This document shows positions 44,101 through 52,177 of a stretch of DNA of 64,000 nucleotides, piece by piece; within the stretch, counting starts at the first letter, position 1; every line of letters begins with the position of its first letter. The DNA comes from Micromonospora profundi (GTDB lineage Bacteria; Actinomycetota; Actinomycetes; Mycobacteriales; Micromonosporaceae), in contig NZ_JAATJK010000001.1 of NCBI RefSeq assembly GCF_011927785.1, positions 5,365,001-5,429,000 on the forward strand, given 5' to 3'. The notes under the pieces are model-generated. The model did not search any database. It was not told where the DNA came from and worked only from the letters and a program-made list of their open reading frames with translations. The position numbers were made by a program, and so were the translations under genes.

Positions 44101-45239
44101 CGGGCGCGGGCCCCGGCGCAGCGCCGGCGCGCGGCGGACCGCTGGCCGGGGTACGGGTGGTCGAGCTGGCGGGTCTCGCACCCGCGCCGTTCGGTTGCAT
44201 GATGCTCGCCGACCTCGGCGCGGACGTCGTACGGGTGGACCGGCCGGGTGGACCGGGTGCGGGGCGGCTGGCCGCGCCGACCGGCGGGCCGTTGCAGCGG
44301 GGACGCCGGGTCACCACAGTGGACCTGAAGTCTCCGGCGGGGGTGGCGGACCTGCTGCGCCTGGCGGATGCCGCCGACGTCCTCGTCGAGGGCTACCGCC
44401 CGGGCGTCGCCGAGCGGCTGGGTTTCGGGCCGCAGACCTGCCAGGCCCGAAACCCCCGACTGGTGTACGCGCGGATGACCGGCTGGGGCCAGGACGGCCC
44501 GCTGGCGTTCCGGGCCGGGCACGACATCGACTACATCGCTGTGGCCGGGGCGTTGGAACCACTGGGCCGGGCCGGCGAGCGCCCACACGCGCCGATGAAC
44601 CTGCTCGGTGACTTCGGCGGGGGCGGCATGCTGCTCGCGGTGGGCGTGCTTGCCGCGCTGCTGGAACGGGAACGCTCCGGTGTCGGCCAGGTCGTCGACG
44701 CGGCGATGGTCGACGGGTCGGCCCTGCTCACGTCGTTCCTGCACGGGATGCTCGGCTCCGGCCTGTGGGCCGCCCCGCGTGGCCGCAACATCTTCGACGG
44801 CGGCGCGCCGTTCTACGACACGTACGCCACCGCCGACGGTGGCTTCATGGCCGTGGGCGCCGTGGAGCCGGCCTTCTACGCCGTGTTGCTGACGGGTCTG
44901 GGTCTCGCCGACGAGCCGGACCTGCCCGCCCAGTACGACCCGAGCGGCTGGGACGAGTTGCACCGACGGTTCACCGAGCGGTTCGCCGAGCGGACCCGGG
45001 ACGAGTGGACGGCGGTCTTCGCCGACCTGGACGCCTGCGTCGCTCCGGTCCTCGCGCCCGGTGAGGCGTACCGGCATCCGCACAATGCAGCCCGGGGCAC
45101 GTTCGTCGAGGTCGGCGGTGAGATCCAGCCGGCACCGGCACCGCGCTTCGACCGGACGCCCACCGACCGGCCCGCACCGGCACCGGACCCGGAGCGCGAT
45201 GCCGTGGCGGTCGACGCGATCCTCGCCGACTGGCGGTGA
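44097..45239 (+). CDS. CaiB/BaiF family CoA transferase (alpha-methylacyl-CoA racemase-like)
   Basis: This is a 380-aa family III CoA-transferase fold protein. VRVVELAGLAPAPFGCMMLA and GADVVRVDRPGGPGAG are typical, as are KSPAGVADLLRLADAADVLV and MTGWGQDGPLAFRAGHDIDY. The last contains the Asp/His region used by alpha-methylacyl-CoA racemases; MNLLGDFGGGGMLLAVGVLA and VVDAAMVDG also fit AMACR better than CoA transferases. A racemase would let the operon degrade 2-methyl-branched acyl-CoAs. The GTG at 44097 overlaps the FadB stop in GTGA. Confidence 0.88.
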   Translation: MTGAGPGAAPARGGPLAGVRVVELAGLAPAPFGCMMLADLGADVVRVDRPGGPGAGRLAAPTGGPLQRGRRVTTVDLKSPAGVADLLRLADAADVLVEGYRPGVAERLGFGPQTCQARNPRLVYARMTGWGQDGPLAFRAGHDIDYIAVAGALEPLGRAGERPHAPMNLLGDFGGGGMLLAVGVLAALLERERSGVGQVVDAAMVDGSALLTSFLHGMLGSGLWAAPRGRNIFDGGAPFYDTYATADGGFMAVGAVEPAFYAVLLTGLGLADEPDLPAQYDPSGWDELHRRFTERFAERTRDEWTAVFADLDACVAPVLAPGEAYRHPHNAARGTFVEVGGEIQPAPAPRFDRTPTDRPAPAPDPERDAVAVDAILADWR

Positions 45240-45240
45240 T

Positions 45241-45268
45241 CCGCCCGGCTCCGTCGGGAGCCGGGCGG
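45241..45268 (+). terminator. Terminator hairpin after the beta-oxidation operon
   Basis: A perfect 12-bp stem (CCGCCCGGCTCC paired with GGAGCCGGGCGG) with a four-base loop begins directly after the CoA-transferase stop. It is the likely end of the four-gene transcript. Confidence 0.75.
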
Positions 45269-45388
45269 CGCAGGGCCTCCGGGCACGCGCGACCGCGTCC
45301 ACAAGGGATTTCACGGGGCCGCGAACGTTGCGGGGTCGTTGGTACTGTCGCTCCCCGGAGGTAGGACCGCGAGTCGTAGGGGGACGAC

Positions 45389-45838
45389 ATGGCGAGTGGG
45401 ATCGATCCGTCTGGCCTGAGCCGGTCACTCGAAGAGGCGATGCGCCTCCTGAGCCAGGCAGGTGCCGCCACCTCGGCCCAACCGGTGGCCGACGACGACA
45501 CGACGGTGCCGACCGACGAACAGATGGTGGGCCGGGGCGTCGGCGGAGGCGGGCTCGTCGAGGCGGAGGTCGGCGCGTACGGCGGCCTTCAGAGCCTCGT
45601 GATCGACCCGAGTCTGTCCCGCGCCGGCACCACCGCTATCGCCGAGTACGTCCTGGAGGCGGTCCAGGCGGCGCAGGCCGACGAGCGCGCCCGGCGGGCC
45701 GAGCTGACAGCGGCGGCCGGCGTCGACAGCGCGGCCCTCACCGAGCAGCTCGGACGGGTCTCCGAGGACGCCTTCCGTGGGTTCCAGCGGATGATCGGCG
45801 ACCTCGACGCGGCGACCCGCCGGATGGATCGGCGCTGA
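45389..45838 (+). CDS. YbaB/EbfC-like protein of a type VII secretion toxin cassette
   Basis: This 149-aa protein has a YbaB/EbfC-type middle (GGGLVEAEVGAYGGLQSLVI, DPSLSRAGTTAIAEYVLEAV, QAAQADERARRAEL) with longer ends than classical YbaB (about 100 aa). YbaB-like proteins commonly precede WXG100-like genes in actinomycetes; their role there is unclear (DNA-binding or chaperone-like). The ATG follows GGGGGAC. It is four bases upstream of the EspC-like gene and is the first gene of the toxin cassette. Confidence 0.75.
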   Translation: MASGIDPSGLSRSLEEAMRLLSQAGAATSAQPVADDDTTVPTDEQMVGRGVGGGGLVEAEVGAYGGLQSLVIDPSLSRAGTTAIAEYVLEAVQAAQADERARRAELTAAAGVDSAALTEQLGRVSEDAFRGFQRMIGDLDAATRRMDRR

Positions 45839-45842
45839 GCCG

Positions 45843-46184
45843 ATGGCCAACGGGATCGAGGTGGACCTCGACGCTCTGCGTGCCGCGGCGGATTCGCTCG
45901 CGGCCACCGGCCAGCAACTCGGCGCGGCGGTAAGCGGTCTGGAGTCGACTGTCAACGGGGCTGGCAGCCCGTGGGGTGCCGACGAGGCGGGCTCCCTGTT
46001 CGGTGCCGTGTACGTCGAGGTGCTGACGCACGCGCTCGACGTGTTCCGGTCGATGGGCGACCAGTTGTTGGAGACCTCCGCGAACCTCGACCAGTCCGCC
46101 GACGCGTACGAGGCGATCGACACCGCGAACTCCGAACTCTTCACCAGGATGGAGCTGCCCAGTGGGTATGCAGCTACCTCCTGA
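45843..46184 (+). CDS. EspC/WXG100-like type VII secretion protein (DUF2580-like)
   Basis: This 113-aa helical-hairpin protein of the ESX-secretion-associated (EspC/DUF2580) type begins MANGIEVDLDALRAAADSLA. It has a turn with SPWGADEAGSLFGAVY and a second helix (VFRSMGDQLLETSANLDQSA). Such proteins are co-secreted with, or chaperone, larger effectors through type VII systems. It overlaps the toxin gene by 23 bases, so the two are coupled. No ESX machinery genes (EccC etc.) lie in the window. Confidence 0.8.
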   Translation: MANGIEVDLDALRAAADSLAATGQQLGAAVSGLESTVNGAGSPWGADEAGSLFGAVYVEVLTHALDVFRSMGDQLLETSANLDQSADAYEAIDTANSELFTRMELPSGYAATS

Positions 46185-47247
46185 GCTGGCCGAAGCTCTG
46201 GGCTGGGTCGGTTTCACCTGGCCGATGGCCGACGAGGAGTTGCTGTTCGAGGCGTCGCAGATGTGGTTCGCGTTTGCCGGCAAGCTGCGTACGGCTGTCG
46301 GTGAGGCGCAGGCGGGCGCGGCGAAGGTCAGCGCGACCAACCGCGGGGAGGACGTCCGCGCGTTCGAGCAGGCATGGTACGGCGAGGAGGGCGCGCCGCG
46401 CCGGATGGAGGACGGCGCGCAGGCCGCCGAACTGATCGGCATGGCGTTGCTGGTGATGGCCATCATCACCCTGACGCAGAAGATCCTGGTGATCATCCAG
46501 CTGACGATCCTCGTCGTGCAGGTGGCGATCGCGCTCGCGGCGGCAGCCCCCAGCTTCGGTGCCTCGCTGGCCCAGATCCCGGTCTCGATCGGCCTGGCCC
46601 GGATGGCGATCCAGCGGATCATCAAGGAGGTCGTCGAGCGGGTCGTCAAGGAGATCATTCCGCAGTTGCTGAAGCGGGCGAAGACACTGCTGCGCAAGTT
46701 CACCCGCAAGGGCGGTGGGCGTAAGGGCCCTGGGGGTCCCCGCGTGCCCGGCCCGCACACGACGCCCCGCTACCACCACACGCAGCCGATGCTCGACAAG
46801 TACCGCAACGAGCACCTGCCCGGCGGGCACTTCCCGACGGCGGTGCGCCGGCTCACTCCGGAGCAACTCGAAGATCACCGGGTCTTCTTCGACAGCAACG
46901 GGGTCCTGCGCAGCGCCAAGAGCGGCGAGCCGTTCGACACGGCGAGCGCCCAGACGGTGTTCAGCGGCAACGGTCAGGCCATCTTCGTGATGGACCGCAA
47001 CGGCAACCTGTACGCGTCCAACTACCAGAAGGTTGGCGACTTCCACCACTCGACGCTCGGCAACGGGCAGCCGGTCGCGGCGGCGGGCGAGCTGGTCGTG
47101 AAGGACGGTATGGTCCAGTACGCCACGGCGCGCAGCGGTCATTACCAGCCCGACGTGAGCCACATGGCCAATCTCGACGCCGAGTTCAAACGCAACGGCC
47201 TGGGTGGTGTTCCGATCCTGGGCTGGGACGGCGGCAGGATCTTCTAG
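46162..47247 (+). CDS. CpnT-like polymorphic toxin, novel C-terminal domain
   Basis: This 361-aa protein has the modular layout of a T7SS polymorphic toxin. Residues 1-90 are a WXG100/CpnT-like N-terminus (WVGFTWPMADEELLFEASQM). Residues 91-135 are strongly hydrophobic, then an amphipathic helix (IIKEVVERVVKEIIPQLL), a basic linker (161-187) and a C-terminal domain (188-361). That domain is rich in His/Tyr/Asn and contains FVMDRNGNLYASNYQK, VGDFHHSTLG, PVAAAGELVVKDG and SGHYQPDVSHM. I cannot match it to a named toxin fold. The GTG start at 46162 is preceded by GGAG. The small gene downstream is the probable immunity partner. Confidence 0.75.
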   Translation: MGMQLPPELAEALGWVGFTWPMADEELLFEASQMWFAFAGKLRTAVGEAQAGAAKVSATNRGEDVRAFEQAWYGEEGAPRRMEDGAQAAELIGMALLVMAIITLTQKILVIIQLTILVVQVAIALAAAAPSFGASLAQIPVSIGLARMAIQRIIKEVVERVVKEIIPQLLKRAKTLLRKFTRKGGGRKGPGGPRVPGPHTTPRYHHTQPMLDKYRNEHLPGGHFPTAVRRLTPEQLEDHRVFFDSNGVLRSAKSGEPFDTASAQTVFSGNGQAIFVMDRNGNLYASNYQKVGDFHHSTLGNGQPVAAAGELVVKDGMVQYATARSGHYQPDVSHMANLDAEFKRNGLGGVPILGWDGGRIF

Positions 47248-47261
47248 GGGAGCAGAGATTC

Positions 47262-47537
47262 ATGGGTACGGACAATTGGAAGGGCCACGTCAACGGGATC
47301 CTCTACGGGATCCAGTTCGACAGGGCGCTCGACGATTCGGTGGTGACCCGTGTCGCCGACGGGGTGGTCGGCGGGCTCTATCCGGGTGACCGGGCCGAGA
47401 CGCTTGACGCGCTGGACCAGGCGCTGCGCTACTCGGGCCCCCTCAACGACCAGGCCGAGACGCCCCACAGCGAGGAGAGCATCCGCGCCTTCCTGGCTCA
47501 GCTTTCCACAGCCCTGAACGCCCGTACCCCTAGCTGA
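47262..47537 (+). CDS. Putative immunity protein of the CpnT-like toxin
   Basis: This is a 91-aa acidic protein (MGTDNWKGHVNGILYGIQFD, LDDSVVTRVADGVVGGLYPG) without signal peptide or membrane segment. It follows the toxin gene by 14 bases with a GGGGAG ribosome site, the usual place and size for a cytoplasmic immunity protein. No family is recognised. The role rests on position only. Confidence 0.6.
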   Translation: MGTDNWKGHVNGILYGIQFDRALDDSVVTRVADGVVGGLYPGDRAETLDALDQALRYSGPLNDQAETPHSEESIRAFLAQLSTALNARTPS

Positions 47538-47580
47538 TCAGGAGCGCCGCGACACCAGGTCGCCCGCGGCCCTCCTGATC
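47536..47580. terminator. Bidirectional hairpin at the immunity/ctaG junction
   Basis: GATCAGGAG (47536-47544) pairs with CTCCTGATC (47572-47580). After one C-C mismatch the stem continues with GCCGCG (47546-47551) and CGCGGC (47565-47570). It overlaps both stop codons and the 3' end of the ctaG-like gene, so it can terminate transcription from both sides. Confidence 0.65.
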
Positions 47581-48419
47581 GCCGAGCGCCGGCGGGCCGG
47601 GCTGTTGTACCAGCTGGCGAAGAGTGCCACGGCCAGGAGCAGTTCGGCGATGTCGCCGCCGTAGTACATGAGCTGCGCGGCGGAGCGGAACGCCTCCACG
47701 TCCGGGTCGGTGAGGCCGGGAGGCAGGCTGCCGGCGTTCGCGTAGAGATATTTGGCGAGCGCGGAGTGGCCGGCCGCCGCGCCGAGCAGCGCGCCGATCC
47801 GCACGGCCAGTCCGGGACGGCGCGGCGCCGGGTCCGGCCCGGCCAGCGACCAGGCGAGCAGGTACCCGGCGGCCACGTAGTGCAGGTGCACTGCGTGGTG
47901 CAGTGTGGGCTGCCGCTCGGCCGCCGCGTACAGCGGTGTGAGCAGCACCAGGGCCAGCCCACCGGTGCTGAGCAGCGCGGCGGTGACCGGGTGGGCGATC
48001 AGGTGCAGCGGGCGGGCACGCAGCAGCCGACCCACCGCCCGGCGTACCGACGGGGGTGCGACCCGCAGCAGCAACGTCACCGGGGCGCCGAGGACCAGCC
48101 CCAGCGGGGCCAGCATGCCGAGCAGCAGATGTTGCGCCATGTGCCCGCGCGGGTCGTCGGGGAGTTGGCCCAGCGGCCCGACGGCGACGGCCAGCAGTGC
48201 GCAGCCGACCAGCCAGGCGGCGCTGCGCCGATGGTCCCACCCGCGCGGGTCGCGGAACGCCGCCAGCAGATAGCCGCCCGCCAGCAGCACGACGGGGAGC
48301 AGCGGCAGCCAGCCCGGCCCGTCCGTACCGTGTCCGCCGTGCGCGACGACCGGGAGCATCGCCGGCCCGTCCGTCCCCGGCGCGGGCCAGCCCTGCGGGC
48401 CGGCAGGGACGACTGTCAC
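47538..48419 (-). CDS. CtaG-family cytochrome c oxidase assembly (caa3-CtaG) membrane protein
   Basis: This is a 293-aa multi-pass membrane protein of the caa3_CtaG family, implicated in cytochrome oxidase assembly and copper handling. Family marks include HMAQHLLLGMLAPLGLVLGA, HLIAHPVTAALL, TLHHAVHLHYVAAGYLLAW and a C-terminal YYGGDIAELLLAVALF. Paired histidines in the helices (MAQH, HHAVHLH) are likely metal ligands. The GTG at 48419 overlaps the stop of the DUF2243 gene. The two are frequently paired. Confidence 0.9.
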   Translation of the reverse strand: MTVVPAGPQGWPAPGTDGPAMLPVVAHGGHGTDGPGWLPLLPVVLLAGGYLLAAFRDPRGWDHRRSAAWLVGCALLAVAVGPLGQLPDDPRGHMAQHLLLGMLAPLGLVLGAPVTLLLRVAPPSVRRAVGRLLRARPLHLIAHPVTAALLSTGGLALVLLTPLYAAAERQPTLHHAVHLHYVAAGYLLAWSLAGPDPAPRRPGLAVRIGALLGAAAGHSALAKYLYANAGSLPPGLTDPDVEAFRSAAQLMYYGGDIAELLLAVALFASWYNSPARRRSAIRRAAGDLVSRRS

Positions 48420-48907
48420 CGGGGGCCGTCGCCTGCCCGACGGGATCGGGCCGACCACACGACGGCGACGCCGGCCAGCAGCAGCACCGCGCCGGCCACG
48501 TTCCACACCACGTCGTACGGCAGCAGGTGTACGCCGTAACGGATCTGGTGCACGCGGAACACCTTGTGGTCGACCAGCCCGTCGAAGAGTTGGAACCCTC
48601 CGGCGCCGAGCAGGAAGCCGCCCCACGTCAGCCGGGTCGACAGTGCGCGCCGTCGGCGCAGGTCGGCGAACCAGAAGAAGCCCCCGACCAGAGCGATCAG
48701 CTCGGCGGCGTGCAGCAGCCCGTCCGAGAGCAGCGCGATCGACGGGGTGGACCGGTCGTAGAAGTGGTGCCAGCCCAGCAACTGATGGAAGACGATCTCG
48801 TCCACCGCCGCCATGATCGCAATGCCGATCAGGACGCCGGCGAGCGTGGAGGAACGACCGTCCGGCACGTCGACGGTGCGCCTCCTCGGCAGGCTGGAAC
48901 CGACCAC
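48416..48907 (-). CDS. DUF2243 membrane protein
   Basis: This 163-aa protein has about four hydrophobic segments and the DUF2243 marks VDEIVFHQLLGWHHFYD, LSDGLLHAAELIALVGGFFW, GGFQLFDGLVDHKVFRVHQI and DVVWNVAGAVLLLAGV. The conserved histidines suggest metal or haem binding, but the function is unknown. The start is placed at the GTG at 48907 after GAGG; an in-frame GTG at 48925 is the alternative. It is translationally coupled to the CtaG-like gene. Confidence 0.87.
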   Translation of the reverse strand: MVGSSLPRRRTVDVPDGRSSTLAGVLIGIAIMAAVDEIVFHQLLGWHHFYDRSTPSIALLSDGLLHAAELIALVGGFFWFADLRRRRALSTRLTWGGFLLGAGGFQLFDGLVDHKVFRVHQIRYGVHLLPYDVVWNVAGAVLLLAGVAVVWSARSRRAGDGPR

Positions 48908-49086
48908 GACACACCTCACATCCACGTCGGTGCGGAAATACCCCGGACCGGCCGATCCATGCCCACCGGAGCCGATGCGGCGGGCGACATCCCCCGTTTC
49001 GTGTCACCGGCACGGCTCGCGGCATGATCATGGAGCTGGGCGGGCGTACGCCTCGTCGGCAGCGGAACCAGAGAAGGAGGTGCCCC

Positions 49087-50352
49087 GTGCCGGACGCGGA
49101 CGAACTGGTCGCCAACGCGCTCGCGGCGGTGCGCGGCACCGACGTACGGCTGGCCGAACGGCAGCTGGACCACCTGATGGTCGGCACCGGCGCGACGGAC
49201 GGCACCACGGCGGTCGACGCCGCTCTGCTGCGTCGCCTGGTCCGTGGCGTGGCGCGACTCTGGCCGCGTGGTTGGCAGCCGGTCGACGTGGACCGGATCA
49301 CCAGCCGGCGGCTGGACGCGCGTGCCGCCCGGCTGGTCCGTGACGCGATGGCCGCGCAGCGGCGCGACCAGGCCGAACCGGTTCCGGCGTGGTGGGACGA
49401 GCAGTTGCGCGAGCTGGCCGCCGAGGCGCGGTCGGACAACGACCGAGGCGTGCTGGCCGCCTGGTCGGCGCGGGAAGGGCTGGACCGGGCCGACGCCCTG
49501 CGCACGGCCGTGGACGCCCTCGCACTTGTGGAGAGCCTGCCGCCGATCGCGGTGCTGCGCCCGCCACCCGGCTCGGCCGGTGCCGCGACGGCCCGACCTG
49601 CGGGTACGGCACGCAGCGGGTCGCCGATGCTCGACCGGGTACGGGCGCTGCTGGCCAAAGCCGAGTCGACAACCTTCCCGGCCGAGGCGGAGGCGCTTAC
49701 CGGCAAGGCGCAGGAGTTGATCGCCCGGCACAGCATCGACGAGGCGCTGCTGGCCGCCGGGGCGGATCGCGGCGACGTGCCCGGCGGGGTACGCCTGAGC
49801 ACCGACGCCCCGTACGCGGGTGCGAAGGCGCTGCTGGTGCAGGAGGTCGCCGCGGCGAACCGGTGCGAGGCGGTCTGGTCCGACGATCTCGGGTTCACCA
49901 CGGTGCTGGGTTGGCCCGCCGATCTGCTGGCGGTGGAGGTGCTCTACACCTCGCTGCTGGTCCAGGCGACCAGTGCGATGCTGCGGGGGCGTGCCGAGCG
50001 CCGGGCGGGGTCGGGTCGGCGGACGAAGGTGTGGGACGAGTCGTTCCTCAACGCGTTCGCGCTGCGGATCGGCGAGCGGCTGCGGGCGGCCACCGACGCG
50101 GCAACCGACGCGGCGGACCAGGCGGCTGCGCAGACGGCCGGGGCGGAACGGCTGTTGCCGGTGCTCGCCGCGCGGGGTGAGGCGGTCCGCGAGCGGCTGG
50201 ACACCCTGTTCCCGGGCGTCACCAGGCACCGGCTCAGCGCCCGGGACGCCGAGGGTTGGTCGTCGGGCACCTCGGCCGCCGACCGGGCGTCGCTTGATGT
50301 CGGCGGCGGCAGGAAGCCCCGACAGGTGCCGGGCCGGCCCGATCCGCGCTGA
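49087..50352 (+). CDS. DUF2786 domain protein
   Basis: This is a 421-aa soluble protein. The DUF2786 segment is MLDRVRALLAKAESTTFPAE followed by AEALTGKAQELIARHSID, near residue 180-220. It is preceded by a helical region and followed by VWDESFLNAFALRIGERLRA. Function unknown. The start is the GTG at 49087, six bases after a strong GGAGG; the open frame runs further upstream without support. It is divergent from DUF2243. Confidence 0.85.
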   Translation: MPDADELVANALAAVRGTDVRLAERQLDHLMVGTGATDGTTAVDAALLRRLVRGVARLWPRGWQPVDVDRITSRRLDARAARLVRDAMAAQRRDQAEPVPAWWDEQLRELAAEARSDNDRGVLAAWSAREGLDRADALRTAVDALALVESLPPIAVLRPPPGSAGAATARPAGTARSGSPMLDRVRALLAKAESTTFPAEAEALTGKAQELIARHSIDEALLAAGADRGDVPGGVRLSTDAPYAGAKALLVQEVAAANRCEAVWSDDLGFTTVLGWPADLLAVEVLYTSLLVQATSAMLRGRAERRAGSGRRTKVWDESFLNAFALRIGERLRAATDAATDAADQAAAQTAGAERLLPVLAARGEAVRERLDTLFPGVTRHRLSARDAEGWSSGTSAADRASLDVGGGRKPRQVPGRPDPR

Positions 50353-50490
50353 CCGCCCCGGCGTGGGACCGCCACCGCCGGGATTTTCTGCGATTTTCTT
50401 CGGTACGCGGTAGGGAACGGGGCGACGACTCCGACCCTCCGGTGAGCCGCACCCCGTCCGGGGCGCGACCGAGGCTTGAGGAGCATCGCC

Positions 50491-50856
50491 GTGAAGTACA
50501 TGCTGCTGATCTGGAACCGGCCCGGCTTCACCGAGGAGCTTTCCGAGGAGGACCGCACCGCCCTGTTCGGCGAGGTCGACGAGATCATGAAGGAGCTGGC
50601 CGAGAGCGGCGAGTGGGTCGCCGGCCAGGCGCTGGCCGACCCGTCGCAGACGTTGACCGTCCGGGCCGTGGGCGGCAAACCCGAGATCGTCGACGGGCCG
50701 TTCATGGAGAGCAAGGAACAGTTCGCCGGTTACCTGACCGTCGACTGCGACAGCCCGCAGCGGGCCGCCGAGATCGCCGCCCGCTGGCCGGACGTCCGCT
50801 TCGGCGGCGTCATGGAGGTCCGCCCGATCATGGACGAGGCCGGGACGGAGATGTGA
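50491..50856 (+). CDS. YCII/DGPF-domain protein
   Basis: This 121-aa protein starts MKYMLLIWNRPGF-like (after GTG at 50491, with TTGAGGAG upstream) and contains the name-giving VDGPFMESKEQ. It belongs to the YCII-related DGPF group, whose genes almost always sit next to an ECF42-type sigma factor, as here. Its stop overlaps the sigma gene's GTG. It is probably a target and possibly a cofactor of the sigma factor; the biochemical role is unknown. Confidence 0.92.
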   Translation: MKYMLLIWNRPGFTEELSEEDRTALFGEVDEIMKELAESGEWVAGQALADPSQTLTVRAVGGKPEIVDGPFMESKEQFAGYLTVDCDSPQRAAEIAARWPDVRFGGVMEVRPIMDEAGTEM

Positions 50857-52106
50857 CCGGGGACCGGACGGTCGAGGATCTGCTGCGCGCGCTCACGCCG
50901 CAGGTCCTCGGCCTGCTGGTCCGCCGGCACGGCCAGTTCGACAGGTGCGAGGACGCGGTCCAGGAGGCACTGCTCGCCGCTGCGACACAGTGGCCCGAGC
51001 AGGGCGTACCGGACAACCCCCGCGGGTGGTTGCTCACCGTCGCCACCCGCCGGCTCACCGACGAGTGGCGCAGCGACAGCGCCCGTCGGACCCGCGAGGT
51101 GGCGGTGGCGCTGCGTGAGCCGGCGTACGCCGCAATGGCGCGGGCGGCCGACTCGGAGCCGGCGGTGGCGGACTCCGACGACACCCTCACTCTGCTGTTC
51201 CTCTGCTGCCATCCGGCGCTTGCCGGTTCGGCGCAGGTGGCGCTCACCCTCCGGGCTGTCGGCGGTCTGAGTACGGCCCAGATCGCTCGGGCGCACCTGG
51301 TGCCGGAGGCGACGATGAGCCAGCGGATCCGCCGGGCCAAGCAGCGGATCGAGGCCGCCGGTGCCCGGTTCACGATGCCCGCGCCGGGTGAGCGGGACGA
51401 GCGGCTGCGCACTGTGCTCCGGGTGCTCTATCTGATCTTCAACGAGGGATACACCGCGTCCAGTGGCCCGGACCTGCACCGGGCCGAGCTGACCGGCGAG
51501 GCGATCCGGCTGGCCCGCATCCTGCACGGGTTGCTGCCCGACGACGGCGAGGTGGCCGGATTGCTGGCGTTGATGCTGCTCACCGACGCGCACCGGGCGG
51601 CCCGGCTCGGCCCGGACGGGGAATTGGTGCCGCTGGCCGAGCAGGACCGCACCCGATGGGACGCGACAGCCATCGCGGAGGGGGTCACCCTGATCACCGA
51701 GGCGTTGACCTGGTCGCCGCCCGGCCCGTACCAGCTCCAGGCGGCCATCGCGGCCGTGCACGCCGAGGCGCCGACGGCGGCGGAGACGGACTGGCGGCAG
51801 ATCGTCGCGTTGTACCGGCTGCTGGCCCGGATCGCGCCGAACCCGATGGTCACCCTCAACCAGTCGGTGGCGGTGGCCATGGCCGACGGACCACGGGCCG
51901 GGCTCGCCCTGCTCACGCAGTTGGACGCCGACGAGCGCACCGCCGGGCACCACCGGCTCGCCGCAGTCCGGGGGCACCTGCTGGAGATGGCCGGTGAGCC
52001 CGGCGCGGCGCGGGACGCGTACCTGGCGGCGGCACGCGGCACCACGAGCCTGCCCGAGCAGCGCTATCTGGAGTTGAAGGCCGCGAGAATGACCCCGCCG
52101 CGATGA
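50853..52106 (+). CDS. ECF42-type RNA polymerase sigma factor with long C-terminal extension
   Basis: This is a 417-aa sigma factor. Region 2 (LGLLVRRHGQFDRCEDAVQE, ALLAAATQWPEQGVPDNPRG, WLLTVATRRLTDEWRS) and region 4 (LTLRAVGGLSTAQIARAHLV, PEATMSQRIRRAKQRI) occupy the first 180 residues. The rest is a helical, TPR-like extension (LYLIFNEGYTASSGPDLHRA, ELTGEAIRLARILHGLLPDD, PNPMVTLNQSVAVAMADGP). In this group the extension replaces an anti-sigma factor in controlling activity, and none is encoded nearby. The GTG at 50853 is coupled to the DGPF gene. Confidence 0.93.
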   Translation: MTGDRTVEDLLRALTPQVLGLLVRRHGQFDRCEDAVQEALLAAATQWPEQGVPDNPRGWLLTVATRRLTDEWRSDSARRTREVAVALREPAYAAMARAADSEPAVADSDDTLTLLFLCCHPALAGSAQVALTLRAVGGLSTAQIARAHLVPEATMSQRIRRAKQRIEAAGARFTMPAPGERDERLRTVLRVLYLIFNEGYTASSGPDLHRAELTGEAIRLARILHGLLPDDGEVAGLLALMLLTDAHRAARLGPDGELVPLAEQDRTRWDATAIAEGVTLITEALTWSPPGPYQLQAAIAAVHAEAPTAAETDWRQIVALYRLLARIAPNPMVTLNQSVAVAMADGPRAGLALLTQLDADERTAGHHRLAAVRGHLLEMAGEPGAARDAYLAAARGTTSLPEQRYLELKAARMTPPR

Positions 52107-52177
52107 GTCCGCCGAGGGGCTGCCCGTCCCATCGTGCTTGCCACGCCGCCGTGGCCGCCCCCTTGGTACCTGTTGTA

